A DNA stretch of 14,580 nt, taken from contig CABQLM010000052.1 in assembly GCA_902465105.1 (NCBI GenBank), positions 1-14,580 of the forward strand, read 5' to 3'. Under the pieces are notes generated by a model. The model did not search any database. It was not told the DNA's origin and saw only the letters and a program-made list of their open reading frames with translations. Each line of letters opens with the position of its first letter. Positions within the stretch are counted from its first letter, which is position 1. A program made the position numbers and the translations under genes. Shown piece after piece: positions 1-7,549 of this stretch. The stretch is from an uncultured Collinsella sp. (lineage in GTDB: Bacteria; Actinomycetota; Coriobacteriia; Coriobacteriales; Coriobacteriaceae).

Positions 1-148
1 GGTCGTCGCTGGGGATGGCCGCGATTTAGCGGTCCAGGAAATCGTCCGCAGTCCCGCGCCAAAATGGGATACCGTTTCCGAAAGACCACTCAAAAGGAAA
101 ACACGTCCCAGAATCGGCGTCCAAAACGGAACGTGCTTTCCACGGCGA
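1..148. other. Region downstream of the Spx/ArsC gene, no confident gene
   Basis: No promoter, RNA gene or convincing terminator is visible here. On the minus strand the reading frame of the preceding gene continues without a stop from 148 to a TAA at 26-28. On the plus strand a short frame closes with TAG at 25-27, which could be the tail of a gene entering from the left, but only eight codons are visible. Confidence 0.3.
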
Positions 149-508
149 CTACAGCAGCGCCTCGGTCCAAACGGCCTCTTTAAAGCCGGGAATCGCAAAA
201 ACATCGCCCACCAGCAGTGGTCGCCTAACCAGCATGCCGTCGGTCGCCAGCAGCTCAAAGCACTCTTGATCCGTCATTCCAGCGTCCAGCCGTGCTTTCA
301 GGCCCAGCTCCCGATATTTCATGCCCGACGAGTTAAAGAAACGCCGCACCGGCAACCCCGACCGCGCAACCCACGCGGCAAGCTCCTCGGCCGTGGGATT
401 ATCCGCCACGATATCGCGGTCAACATACTCAACCCCATGCTCGTCCAGCCACGCCTTAGCCCTTTTGCAGGTAGAGCATTTGGGATATTCAACGAACAGC
501 ACCGTCAT
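149..508 (-). CDS. Spx/ArsC-family thioredoxin-fold reductase
   Basis: A 119-residue protein of the ArsC/Spx/YusI family of small thioredoxin-fold proteins. Visible features are a CSTC redox pair at C11-C14 close to the N-terminus, the FFNSSG-x-x-YRE segment at about 57-67, and an RRPLLV stretch at 95-100 that matches the family's conserved Arg-Pro segment. The length is the family norm. The ATG start has a good Shine-Dalgarno, AAAGGAG five bases upstream. The gene lies 86 bases downstream of rnr with no hairpin between them, so it is probably on the same transcript. Family members include true arsenate reductases, Spx-type RNA polymerase regulators and proteins of unknown role. With no ars genes nearby, arsenate reduction should not be assumed. 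The frame stays open for 40 codons past the TAG stop, which is reported separately. Confidence 0.9.
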   Translation of the reverse strand: MTVLFVEYPKCSTCKRAKAWLDEHGVEYVDRDIVADNPTAEELAAWVARSGLPVRRFFNSSGMKYRELGLKARLDAGMTDQECFELLATDGMLVRRPLLVGDVFAIPGFKEAVWTEALL

Positions 509-594
509 GGGAACTCCTTTCTGAGGGCAGACGAACGCTTAGCTCGAAGACCACCATAGCAGTCCCAAACCATCCGCCGATCGCCGGATCTCAA

Positions 595-2730
595 CTAGTG
601 AACAAGCTTAAAGTCCAGATGTCCGCGAGTCGTGTTGACGCGCGAGACTTCGATGATGACGCGCTGCCCCAGCTCAAACCGACGACCCGTATCGGCACCC
701 GTCAACGTGAGCGCATCTTCGTCAAACTCGAACCACTCACTGCCCAGGCTCTTAATCGAAACCAAACCCTCGACCTGCGTCAAATCCAGACGCACAAAGA
801 GGCCCATACTGCTGACCCACGAGACGGTCCCGGCATAGCGTTCACCCAGACGGTCCTCGTAATACTGGGCGATCTTGATTTTCTGCGTCGCATGGCTGGC
901 GGCGTCGGCCGCGCGCTCGGCATCACTGCAAGCGCGACAGATCTGAGGCAGGATGCGTGGCAGCGACTCACGCCCCTTGCCGATGAGCTGAGGCGTGCGC
1001 ACCAAGGCATCCTTGCCGCCCAAGCGCTCATACGCCAGCTGCAGCTTGAGGACGCGGTGGACAATGAGGTCGGGGTAGCGTCGGATAGGGCTTGTAAAGT
1101 GGCAGTAGCACGGCGCGGCGAGCGCGAAGTGGCCCTCGTTGCGCGGCTTGTACAGTGCGCGCTGCATGCTGCGCAAGAGCAGTGTGTTGACGAGCGGCGC
1201 GTTTGCCGTGCCGGCAGCGGCGTCAACAGCCGCCTGCAGCTCGTCGGGACTTCCCAGGGCAATGCCCGCCGCGCGGCGGTCATCGATGATGCCCAGCTGC
1301 GCCAGCGCCACGGCGGCCCCGTGTAGGCTGTCGGGGCTGGGATCCTCATGCACGCGATAGCATGCCTCGATGTCTCGATCCGCCAGCCACTCCGCCACAC
1401 ATTCGTTGGCCAGCAGCATGGCTTCCTCAATGAGTGATGTAGCACACGAGCGCTCGCGGGCCACGATCTGCACGGGAATGCCGTCGTCATCCAGCAGGGC
1501 GCGAATCTCGGCCGTATCAAAGTCAACCGACCCGCGCGCGCGGCGGATGCGACGGCGCAGCTCGGCGAGCTCATTTGCCGCAACCAGAAAATCAGCCAGG
1601 TCGACGTCATAGCCGCGGGCGGTCTCCTCGCAAGCCAAACCGCGCGCAAGCGCCTCCTCGCGTGCGGACTCGGCTGCCGCAACGTCCTCGGCTGCACCCT
1701 CCAACACGGAGTACTCCACCGCGCCAGCACGCACCAACAACGCCTCGGCACCGTCATAGTCCATGCGCACGCGCGAGCGAATCACGCTGGGATACGGATC
1801 GTAGTGACGAACGCGCCCTTGCGCATCGAGCTCGATATCGACGGTAAACGCCAAACGGTCCTCGTCGGGACGCAGCGAGCACAGGTCGTTGGAAAGGCGC
1901 TCAGGCAGCATGGGAAGCACGCGATCCGCCAGATACACCGACGTAGTGCGATGACGGGCCTCTAGGTCGATATGTCCCTCCCAGGCAACATAATGAGAGA
2001 CGTCCGCAATATGGACCCCCAGCCTGTATCCGCCATCGGGCGCACGCTCAAGCGAGATGGCGTCATCAAAGTCGCGCGCGTCTACGGGATCGATCGTAAT
2101 GACAAAACGGTCGCGAAGGTCGCGGCGAAGGGGGTCCTTGAGCGCCGACGCCACGTCGAACGAAAGCGCCTCGGCCTCGGCAAGTGCGGCCTCGGGATAG
2201 GTGTCGGTATAGCCGTAACGAGCCATAACATATTGAACACCCAGATCGGGCGCGTCGTCGCCGCCAATGCGGCGTTCAATGGTCACGGTGCCCGATTCCA
2301 GCCGCGTGGGGTAGGTCAGAATGTGGGCGACCACGACGTCGCCGGGATGCACGCCCAGGCGTTCCGGCGAGGAATCCTCAGGCAAAATAAAAAAGTCGGC
2401 CTTAAGGCGAGAATCGAGCGGCTCGATCACTCCGAGCGGGCCAGCAGTCTGATACGTACCCACCACGTTTATGGCAGCGCGTTCGACAACACTCTCGATC
2501 ACGGCTCGACGGTCTCCGCGCGGCCCGGTCTTGATGCTCACGGCGACGGTATCGCCATCCATGATCTCGCGCTTGCCGCGGCCCATAACCTTGTAGTCAC
2601 CGTTATCGGTTACGACGTAAGCACTGTGTTCATGGAGTTGCACGCGCCCTGTCAAGCTGGGACGACGCTCGCTGCGCACCGGCCCACGCTTATTGCGAGG
2701 ACCGCATTTACGTTTGTTATTGCGCCCCAT
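595..2730 (-). CDS. rnr: Ribonuclease R (RNB-family 3'-5' exoribonuclease)
   Basis: A 711-residue processive 3'-5' exoribonuclease that degrades structured RNA in the cytoplasm. The order is a basic N-terminal tail (1-25), OB-fold cold-shock domains (about 26-200), the RNB catalytic domain (about 205-560) and a C-terminal S1 domain (about 628-711). The RNB motif at 213-224 carries the four metal-binding aspartates D214, D220, D222 and D223. The HFTSPIRRYPD signature is at 544-554. Length and architecture fit the Gram-positive RNase R group: there is no E. coli-type N-terminal helix-turn-helix, and the lysine-rich tail found at the C-terminus in E. coli is absent. The ATG start has AAGGAG five bases upstream. 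A promoter lies about 80 bases upstream. SmpB, often a neighbour, is not in the window. Confidence 0.96.
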   Translation of the reverse strand: MGRNNKRKCGPRNKRGPVRSERRPSLTGRVQLHEHSAYVVTDNGDYKVMGRGKREIMDGDTVAVSIKTGPRGDRRAVIESVVERAAINVVGTYQTAGPLGVIEPLDSRLKADFFILPEDSSPERLGVHPGDVVVAHILTYPTRLESGTVTIERRIGGDDAPDLGVQYVMARYGYTDTYPEAALAEAEALSFDVASALKDPLRRDLRDRFVITIDPVDARDFDDAISLERAPDGGYRLGVHIADVSHYVAWEGHIDLEARHRTTSVYLADRVLPMLPERLSNDLCSLRPDEDRLAFTVDIELDAQGRVRHYDPYPSVIRSRVRMDYDGAEALLVRAGAVEYSVLEGAAEDVAAAESAREEALARGLACEETARGYDVDLADFLVAANELAELRRRIRRARGSVDFDTAEIRALLDDDGIPVQIVARERSCATSLIEEAMLLANECVAEWLADRDIEACYRVHEDPSPDSLHGAAVALAQLGIIDDRRAAGIALGSPDELQAAVDAAAGTANAPLVNTLLLRSMQRALYKPRNEGHFALAAPCYCHFTSPIRRYPDLIVHRVLKLQLAYERLGGKDALVRTPQLIGKGRESLPRILPQICRACSDAERAADAASHATQKIKIAQYYEDRLGERYAGTVSWVSSMGLFVRLDLTQVEGLVSIKSLGSEWFEFDEDALTLTGADTGRRFELGQRVIIEVSRVNTTRGHLDFKLVH

Positions 2731-2811
2731 GGCGTCTCCTTACTATCTGTTGCGGGGCCCGCAGGCGAAACCGCATCATGTCAAAACACCGTGCGGGCGC
2801 ATGCCGCACGC

Positions 2812-2840
2812 ATCATAGAGTCTACCCAAACAACAGCCAA
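2812..2840 (-). promoter_or_regulatory. Putative sigma-A promoter for rnr
   Basis: On the minus strand, TTGGCT (2835-2840) and TATGAT (2812-2817) are separated by exactly 17 bases and lie about 80 bases upstream of the rnr ATG. The -10 hexamer matches consensus at five of six positions and the -35 at its TTG core. The position after the ftsX terminator supports separate transcription of rnr. Confidence 0.55.
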
Positions 2841-2856
2841 GAACGCACCTCTCCCC

Positions 2857-2938
2857 TTGATCCCTTAGGGAAGGAAAACGAATCATCGGGAGCTCAACTG
2901 GGCTTTGGTGATCCGTTTTCCTCCGTCGCATAGGGAAC
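2857..2938. repeat. Palindromic intergenic element, copy A
   Basis: Two inverted arms, about 2857-2887 and 2907-2938, share GGAAAACG-ATC against GATCCGTTTTCC with a few mismatches and surround a loop of about 20 bases. The right arm contains a 19-base sequence (2909-2927) that recurs exactly at 7549-7567 in the same orientation. The left arm resembles the right arm of that second copy, so the two copies have their arms in opposite order. It sits between the ftsX terminator and the rnr promoter. It looks like a REP-type extragenic palindrome; no transposase is present. Confidence 0.6.
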
Positions 2939-2973
2939 AAAAAACGGGCCGCCCCAAAGAGGGACAACCCGTT
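2937..2973 (-). terminator. Intrinsic terminator of ftsE-ftsX
   Basis: Read on the minus strand, AACGGG begins a 13-pair stem (three of the pairs G-U) that closes over a five-base loop and ends CCCGTT, followed immediately by a run of T residues. It lies 25 bases past the ftsX stop codon. Confidence 0.85.
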
Positions 2974-2997
2974 AGCGAAAACTATTTTCAGCTATGC

Positions 2998-3918
2998 CTA
3001 CACGCGCAGGTAACGGCGCATGGCGATGGCAGAGCCAAACAGACCGATAATCACGCCCACCAAAATCAGTGCACCATACGTGAGCAGATAGTACTTCATC
3101 GGCAGCGCAAACGACATCCAGTTGATGCTCATCTCCAAGCGCGGGATAAGCAGGTTGCGCAGCAGCTCCAGCACGCCGATGGAAAGCAGCGAACCCAAGA
3201 TGGCCTGCAGCACGCCCTCGGTGATAAACGGGCCGCGAATAAAGCCATTGCTAGCACCGACAAGACGCATGATGGCAATCTCGCGGCGGCGCGCCGTGAT
3301 CGACAGGCGAATCGTGTTGTTGATAAAAATGAACGCGATAAACGTCAGCAGGCCAACGAGCACCACGGCGGCGATGCGGATATAGTTCGTCACCTGGAAC
3401 AGGCGGCTTACCTCCTCCTGGCCGTACAGCACGCTCGCGTTGACGTCACCGTCGTCCGCGATCTTCTGGAAGTCGGCGTTCTTCTTGAGCTTCTTGGCCG
3501 TGCTCTCGACCATGGACGGATCGTCCATCTCGATTGCAAACGAAGCCGGCAGCGGGTTCTGGCCATCGAGCGCGCTCATGGTGGCATCGGCGTTGCCCGA
3601 CATCTTGCTCGTGTACTCGGCCAGGGCGTCATCCTTGTCCTTAAAGGTCACGGACTTCACATTGCTCCACGTCTTGAGCTCGGTCTCAAAGGCCTGAACG
3701 TCTGCCTGGTCGGCATCATCGCTAATAAAGGCGTTAATGACAACCTGATCCTCGACGGTACCGATCACGGAGTTCAGCATCGCGGAACCCATCATGAACA
3801 GGCCGATGATAAACAGCGAAAGGAAAATCGTGATGACGGCGCCGAGCGAGGTGGTCCAGTTACGGAAGAAGTGGCTCATTGCCTCTTTGAGCGAGTAGCC
3901 CACATTAGTTGGTGCCAT
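2998..3918 (-). CDS. ftsX: Cell division ABC transporter permease FtsX
   Basis: A 306-residue permease-like membrane protein that pairs with FtsE. The complex relays ATP hydrolysis to peptidoglycan hydrolases outside the membrane rather than importing a substrate. Four membrane segments are visible at about 24-46, 180-200, 232-256 and 277-297. A large extracellular loop (about 47-178) lies between the first two, which is the FtsX topology. The cytoplasmic segment RREIAIMRLVGAS at 210-223, just after the second membrane helix, is characteristic. The ATG overlaps the last 14 bases of ftsE, and GGGGAGG lies about 11 bases upstream inside the ftsE coding region, so translation is probably coupled. 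A terminator follows directly. No hydrolase partner such as a CwlO or NlpC/P60 protein is encoded in the window. Confidence 0.95.
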   Translation of the reverse strand: MAPTNVGYSLKEAMSHFFRNWTTSLGAVITIFLSLFIIGLFMMGSAMLNSVIGTVEDQVVINAFISDDADQADVQAFETELKTWSNVKSVTFKDKDDALAEYTSKMSGNADATMSALDGQNPLPASFAIEMDDPSMVESTAKKLKKNADFQKIADDGDVNASVLYGQEEVSRLFQVTNYIRIAAVVLVGLLTFIAFIFINNTIRLSITARRREIAIMRLVGASNGFIRGPFITEGVLQAILGSLLSIGVLELLRNLLIPRLEMSINWMSFALPMKYYLLTYGALILVGVIIGLFGSAIAMRRYLRV

Positions 3919-5122
3919 AGTTGCCGTAACCTCCCCTCTCCTGGTCGCGAATAACGTGGCCGCCCTCGAGGGCGATCACGCGACGGTGCATACTATCGAC
4001 CATCTCGCGGTCGTGGGTTGCCACGATCACGGTGGTGCCGGTGCGGTTAATGCGCTCGAGCAGCTTCATGATGCCCAGCGAGATTGCCGGGTCGAGGTTG
4101 CCCGTGGGCTCGTCGCAGATTAGCAGCGGCGGACGGTTGACCATGGCGCGGGCAACGGCCACACGCTGCTGCTCGCCACCGGAAAGCTGATCGGGCAGCG
4201 AGTCCATCTGGTCGGCCAGACCGACCAGACGCAGCACCTCGGGCACCTGGCTGCGGATGACGCCCTTGGGCTTACCGATGCACTGCAGGGCAAACGCCAC
4301 GTTTTCGTAGGCGGTCTTTTGCGGCAGAAGCTTAAAGTCCTGGAACACGGCGCCAATCTGGCGACGCAAGAAGGGAACCTTGCGGTTCTTAATCTTCATG
4401 AGGTCCTGGCCGGCGACCAGAATGCGGCCGCTCGTGGGCTTGACGTCACGGTTGAGCGTCGACAGCAGCGTAGTCTTACCCGAACCGGAGTGGCCGACCA
4501 AGAAGACAAACTCACCGGGATAGATCTCGATATTGATGTCGTCGAGCGCGGGCTTGTTGGGCTGTGCCGGATAGACCTTGGTGACATGCTCCATCAGAAT
4601 GACGGGCTCGACACCGGCCTGCTTGGCCATCTTCTTGCGACTTGCCTGCGGATCGACAGGCGCAAACACCGACGTAAAGTCGGGGTTGTTGAGCGCGTTG
4701 TCGAGACTTGCGACCTCGGCTGCCTGGTCATTCTCGACCACGGGAGCCGCAGGCTGCGTGGGATCGGGAATACCGGCGAACAGACCGGGCTGAACGGGCT
4801 GCGTTACAGGCGTCGAAGGGGCCATAGGGTCGGGAATGCCCGCCACGGTCGACTGTGGCTCGGCTGCCGCCTGGGTCTGGTCCACGCGAGCAGTCACCTT
4901 TTGGACAGGTTCAAAGCCCGCCGCGCTGGAAAGCTCGGTGTCACTGTTGGGGTTATAGGCAAAGGGATCGGATGCCGGCTGTGCCTGATCCGCCGGCTGC
5001 ATGGGAGCCTGCCCAAACGGCTGACCCTCTGAATCCGGCGTGGCGAAACGGGTGCCCGGAACGCTTGGCTGCGTCTTGGGGGCATTGTCGCCCGCACCGG
5101 AGGTACGGAAGTGGTTACCCAC
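3905..5122 (-). CDS. ftsE: Cell division ATP-binding protein FtsE with long N-terminal tail
   Basis: The ATPase of FtsEX, 405 residues, whereas FtsE is usually about 220-230. The ABC domain starts near residue 174. It shows Walker A GHSGSGKT (210-217), the Q-loop FQD (260-262), the LSGGEQQR signature (313-320), Walker B ending LLICDEPTGNLD (333-344) and the H-loop ATH (368-370). Residues 1-170 are rich in Pro, Gln, Ala and Asp, contain two copies of AGIPDP about 22 residues apart, and look disordered. The start chosen is GTG, with AAGGAG five bases upstream and an extended -10 element further upstream. No Shine-Dalgarno precedes the ATG near the ABC domain (M177), so the tail is probably translated. 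It is the first gene of the ftsE-ftsX unit. Confidence 0.93.
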   Translation of the reverse strand: MGNHFRTSGAGDNAPKTQPSVPGTRFATPDSEGQPFGQAPMQPADQAQPASDPFAYNPNSDTELSSAAGFEPVQKVTARVDQTQAAAEPQSTVAGIPDPMAPSTPVTQPVQPGLFAGIPDPTQPAAPVVENDQAAEVASLDNALNNPDFTSVFAPVDPQASRKKMAKQAGVEPVILMEHVTKVYPAQPNKPALDDINIEIYPGEFVFLVGHSGSGKTTLLSTLNRDVKPTSGRILVAGQDLMKIKNRKVPFLRRQIGAVFQDFKLLPQKTAYENVAFALQCIGKPKGVIRSQVPEVLRLVGLADQMDSLPDQLSGGEQQRVAVARAMVNRPPLLICDEPTGNLDPAISLGIMKLLERINRTGTTVIVATHDREMVDSMHRRVIALEGGHVIRDQERGGYGNYGTN

Positions 5123-5167
5123 TGGTGCTCCTTATCGTCGTGCGTTTAAACTACATGAGCGCTTTGT

Positions 5168-5176
5168 ATTTTAGCA
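5168..5176 (-). promoter_or_regulatory. Putative extended -10 promoter for ftsE
   Basis: The minus strand reads TGCTAAAAT, an extended -10 (TGN plus TAAAAT), about 45 bases upstream of the ftsE GTG. No good -35 stands at 17 bases; TTATGT at 19 bases is weak. An extended -10 can work without a strong -35. Confidence 0.4.
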
Positions 5177-5225
5177 GCATTAGCTTTGCTGCACATAAGA
5201 AGCATGGCGGGGTTTTGGTCTCACC

Positions 5226-5348
5226 GGCCGGGCACAGGGTTACCTCCCAAATCGTCCTCGGACATGTCGGAGCTCCCGCTACGCGCTTCGCGCTGCGGGG
5301 GCTCCTCCGTCCTGCGGAAAGATTTGGGAGGTAACCCTGTGCCCGGCC
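5226..5348. repeat. Large inverted repeat with 28-bp perfect arms
   Basis: Positions 5226-5253 and 5321-5348 are exact reverse complements over 28 bases. The 67 bases between them hold a second, imperfect GC-rich stem centred near 5288. Neither flank has a T-run next to the outer arms, so it is not a standard terminator. Coding potential is poor, and no target-site duplication is obvious to me. It lies between the ftsE promoter and the transketolase terminator and may be a MITE-like or REP-like element or a structured RNA. Confidence 0.85.
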
Positions 5349-5492
5349 TGCGGTAACTAAGGGGTCGCTGCGTTTTACTTGGGGTGCTGCACATACAAAG
5401 TTGGGAGGGCTGAGCTGCACTTTGTTGAACTGGGCTCCTTTCCCGGAGGGAACCTTGATTGGTGCGGCTCTGATATAGCTGAATTATAAAGA
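5349..5492. other. Intergenic stretch between large inverted repeat and tktC terminator
   Basis: Together with the inverted repeat, the gap between ftsE and the transketolase genes is about 450 bases. In this part I see only a short stem around TTCCC-TCC-GGGAA near 5440-5455, no supported gene, and open frames that lack ribosome binding sites. Confidence 0.3.
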
Positions 5493-5521
5493 CAGGGGCG
5501 CCCTCTTTGAGGACGCCCCTG
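5493..5521 (-). terminator. Intrinsic terminator of the transketolase genes
   Basis: CAGGGGCG (5493-5500) pairs with CGCCCCTG (5514-5521). After one mismatch, CCTC pairs with GAGG around a three-base TTT loop. On the minus strand the stem is followed by GTCTTTATAATT. It lies about 50 bases past the tktC stop. Confidence 0.75.
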
Positions 5522-5569
5522 TTCTGGTTTGCATACGGTTGCTGAAGCGATACTTTGCCTCGTCTTGCC

Positions 5570-6493
5570 CTAGGCCAAGAACTCCTTGGTGGTTGCCACG
5601 ATGTTGGCGGCGTCCAGGCCGTACCTGTGCAGGAGTTCGGCACCCGGACCGGACTCGCCAAAGGTGTCGTTGACGCCGATCTTCTTGAGCGGCGTCGGGC
5701 ACTGCTCGCAGAGCACGTCGGCGACGGCGCTGCCCAGGCCACCGATCACGGAGTGCTCCTCGACGGTCACGACGTGGCCGGTCTTGGTAGCGCTCTTGAT
5801 GATCAGGTCGGCATCGATGGGCTTGATGGTGTGCATGTTGATGACCTCGGCGTCGATGCCCTCGGCAGCGAGCTGCTCGGCGGCCTCGAGAGCCTCGCCA
5901 ACCATCAGGCCGCAGGCCAAGATGGTCACGTCGGCGCCCTCGCGCATGACGATGCCCTTACCCAGTTCGAACTTATAGGTCTCGGGGTCGTTGATGACCG
6001 GCGAGGCCAGACGGGCGAAGCGCATGTACACGGGGCCGTCGCACTCGGCGCGAGCCTCCACGTCGTCGGCGGGAACGACCACGGTCATGCCGGGGATAAC
6101 GCGCATAAGAGCGATATCCTCGCAGCACTGGTGCGTGGCGCCGTCCTCGCCCACCGAAATACCGGCGTGCGTGGCGCCAATCTTGACGTTGAGATGCGGA
6201 TAGCCGATGGAGTTGCGGACCTGCTCAAAGGCGCGGCCGGCGGCAAACATGGCAAAGCTGCTCGCGAAGGCGACGCGGCCGGTGGTTGCGATGCCAGCGG
6301 CAACACCCATCAGGTTGCTCTCGGCGATTCCCACATCGAAGAAGCGGTCGGGGCAGGCGGCCTTAAACTTGCCGGTCTGCGTGGCGGCGGCCAGGTCGGC
6401 GTCGAGGACCACAAAGTCGTCGTGCTCGTTGGCAAGCTCGACGAGGGCCTCGCCGTAGCTTACGCGCGTGGCGATTTTCTTGACGTCTGCCAT
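5570..6493 (-). CDS. Transketolase C-terminal subunit
   Basis: A 307-residue protein carrying the pyrimidine-binding and C-terminal domains of transketolase. The N-terminal half, encoded just upstream, binds the diphosphate end of ThDP, and the two chains together move two-carbon units between sugar phosphates in the pentose phosphate pathway. FFDVGIAESNL (51-61) includes the expected cofactor-activating glutamate, E58. The ATG at 6493 was chosen because it follows the upstream stop by one base and has GAGGAG seven to eight bases upstream; a longer open frame to 6577 only overlaps the upstream gene. Around 147-151 the protein reads EARAECDGP, where homologues I recall have about seven more residues. 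A pyruvate dehydrogenase E1-beta or DXS-like protein is less likely given the partner and length. Confidence 0.92.
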   Translation of the reverse strand: MADVKKIATRVSYGEALVELANEHDDFVVLDADLAAATQTGKFKAACPDRFFDVGIAESNLMGVAAGIATTGRVAFASSFAMFAAGRAFEQVRNSIGYPHLNVKIGATHAGISVGEDGATHQCCEDIALMRVIPGMTVVVPADDVEARAECDGPVYMRFARLASPVINDPETYKFELGKGIVMREGADVTILACGLMVGEALEAAEQLAAEGIDAEVINMHTIKPIDADLIIKSATKTGHVVTVEEHSVIGGLGSAVADVLCEQCPTPLKKIGVNDTFGESGPGAELLHRYGLDAANIVATTKEFLA

Positions 6494-6494
6494 C

Positions 6495-7325
6495 CTAGAG
6501 CTCCTCTCCGGCGGCCGTGAGCTCTGCCATGGCCTGCTCAAACTGTTCATCGTTGGGGGCCTTGCCGTGCCAACCAACCTGGTTCTCCATAAAGGAGACG
6601 CCCTTGCCCTTCAGAGTCTCGGCGATAATAGCGGTCGGCTGGCCCTTGGTGGCGCGGGCCTCGGCAAAGGCGGCGCGAATCTGGTCAAAGTCGTTACCGT
6701 CGGCAAGCTCCACCACATGGAACTTAAAGGCGCGGAACTTGTCGGCCAGCGGCATGGGGTCGTTAACTTCCTCGACGGGACCGTCGATCTGCAAGCCGTT
6801 GTGGTCGACGATCACGCAGAGGTTGTCGAGCTGCTGGTTGCCGGCGAACATGGCGGCTTCCCAAACCTGGCCTTCCTCACTCTCGCCATCGCCCAGCAGG
6901 GCGTACGTGCGGTAAGTATCGCCCCAGTGCTTGGCGGCAACCGCCATGCCCACGGCGGCGGAGATGCCCTGGCCCAGCGAGCCGGTGGACATGTCGACGC
7001 CTGGGGTGTCGTTCATGTTGGGATGTCCCTGCAGGTGGCTGCCAATATGGCGCAGAGTCTCGAGATCCTCTTTGGGGAAGAACCCGCGTTCGGCGAGCAC
7101 GGCGTACAGACCAGGTGCGCAGTGGCCCTTGGAGAGCACGAAACGATCGCGGTCGGCCTTGCGGGGATCGGACGGATCGATGTTCATTTCCTCGAAGTAC
7201 AGGTAGGTCATGATGTCGGCGGCGCCGAGCGAACCGCCCGGATGGCCGGACTTGGCAGCGTGCACGCCGGTGACGATGCCCTTCCTTACCTCGTTGGCAA
7301 CCTTTTTGAGCTCTACATCGCTCAT
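6495..7325 (-). CDS. Transketolase N-terminal subunit
   Basis: A 276-residue protein with the ThDP diphosphate-binding domain of transketolase. The early SGHPGGSLGAADI segment (26-38), SKGHCAPGLYAVLAERG (65-81) and GSLGQGISAAVGMA (115-128) are family hallmarks. The ThDP motif runs from GDGESEEGQVWEAA (145-158) to VDHN (173-176), the asparagine being a magnesium ligand. The length is normal for the split form found in many Firmicutes, Actinobacteria and archaea. The ATG has AAGGAAGG four bases upstream. Its TAG stop lies one base before the ATG of the C-terminal subunit, which favours balanced production of the two chains. Confidence 0.94.
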   Translation of the reverse strand: MSDVELKKVANEVRKGIVTGVHAAKSGHPGGSLGAADIMTYLYFEEMNIDPSDPRKADRDRFVLSKGHCAPGLYAVLAERGFFPKEDLETLRHIGSHLQGHPNMNDTPGVDMSTGSLGQGISAAVGMAVAAKHWGDTYRTYALLGDGESEEGQVWEAAMFAGNQQLDNLCVIVDHNGLQIDGPVEEVNDPMPLADKFRAFKFHVVELADGNDFDQIRAAFAEARATKGQPTAIIAETLKGKGVSFMENQVGWHGKAPNDEQFEQAMAELTAAGEEL

Positions 7326-7549
7326 TGTGCCTTCCTTTCATCCTCTTGAGACAAGATGCGCACGGCACGGAAAGGTAATCCCAACACAGCCGCGATGCAC
7401 GTACGTCATCCATTATGCGGGAAACTGAAGTCTTTACCAGAGTATTTATCAATAATTGAACAATTGAGCAGGCAGCCGTCCAGATGAAACGGTTTATCAA
7501 TGTGAACGTCTTTTGGATGCGCCGCCAACCCTCACCCCAACACAAAAAT
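7326..7549. other. Leader and promoter region of the transketolase genes
   Basis: No gene is supported here. The region is AT-rich around 7436-7500, as expected of a promoter. I could not find a -35/-10 pair with good spacing; CATAAT on the minus strand near 7415 is the best -10, but it lacks a -35. An 18-base imperfect palindrome at 7446-7463 resembles a Rex operator at 11 of 14 defined positions and is listed among the findings. Confidence 0.35.

Noticed and set aside
598..1326. Long plus-strand open frame opposite rnr
   Set aside because: It mirrors the codons of a clearly identified RNase R gene in high-GC DNA, has no ribosome binding site and shows no recognisable domain.
2743..2795. 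Second rnr promoter from a consensus TTGACA on the minus strand near 2775-2780
   Set aside because: No acceptable -10 hexamer stands 16-18 bases downstream.
6877..7545. 222-codon minus-strand frame over the start of tktN and its upstream region
   Set aside because: Out of frame with the well-supported TktN and rich in Arg/Cys, as off-frame reading would be.
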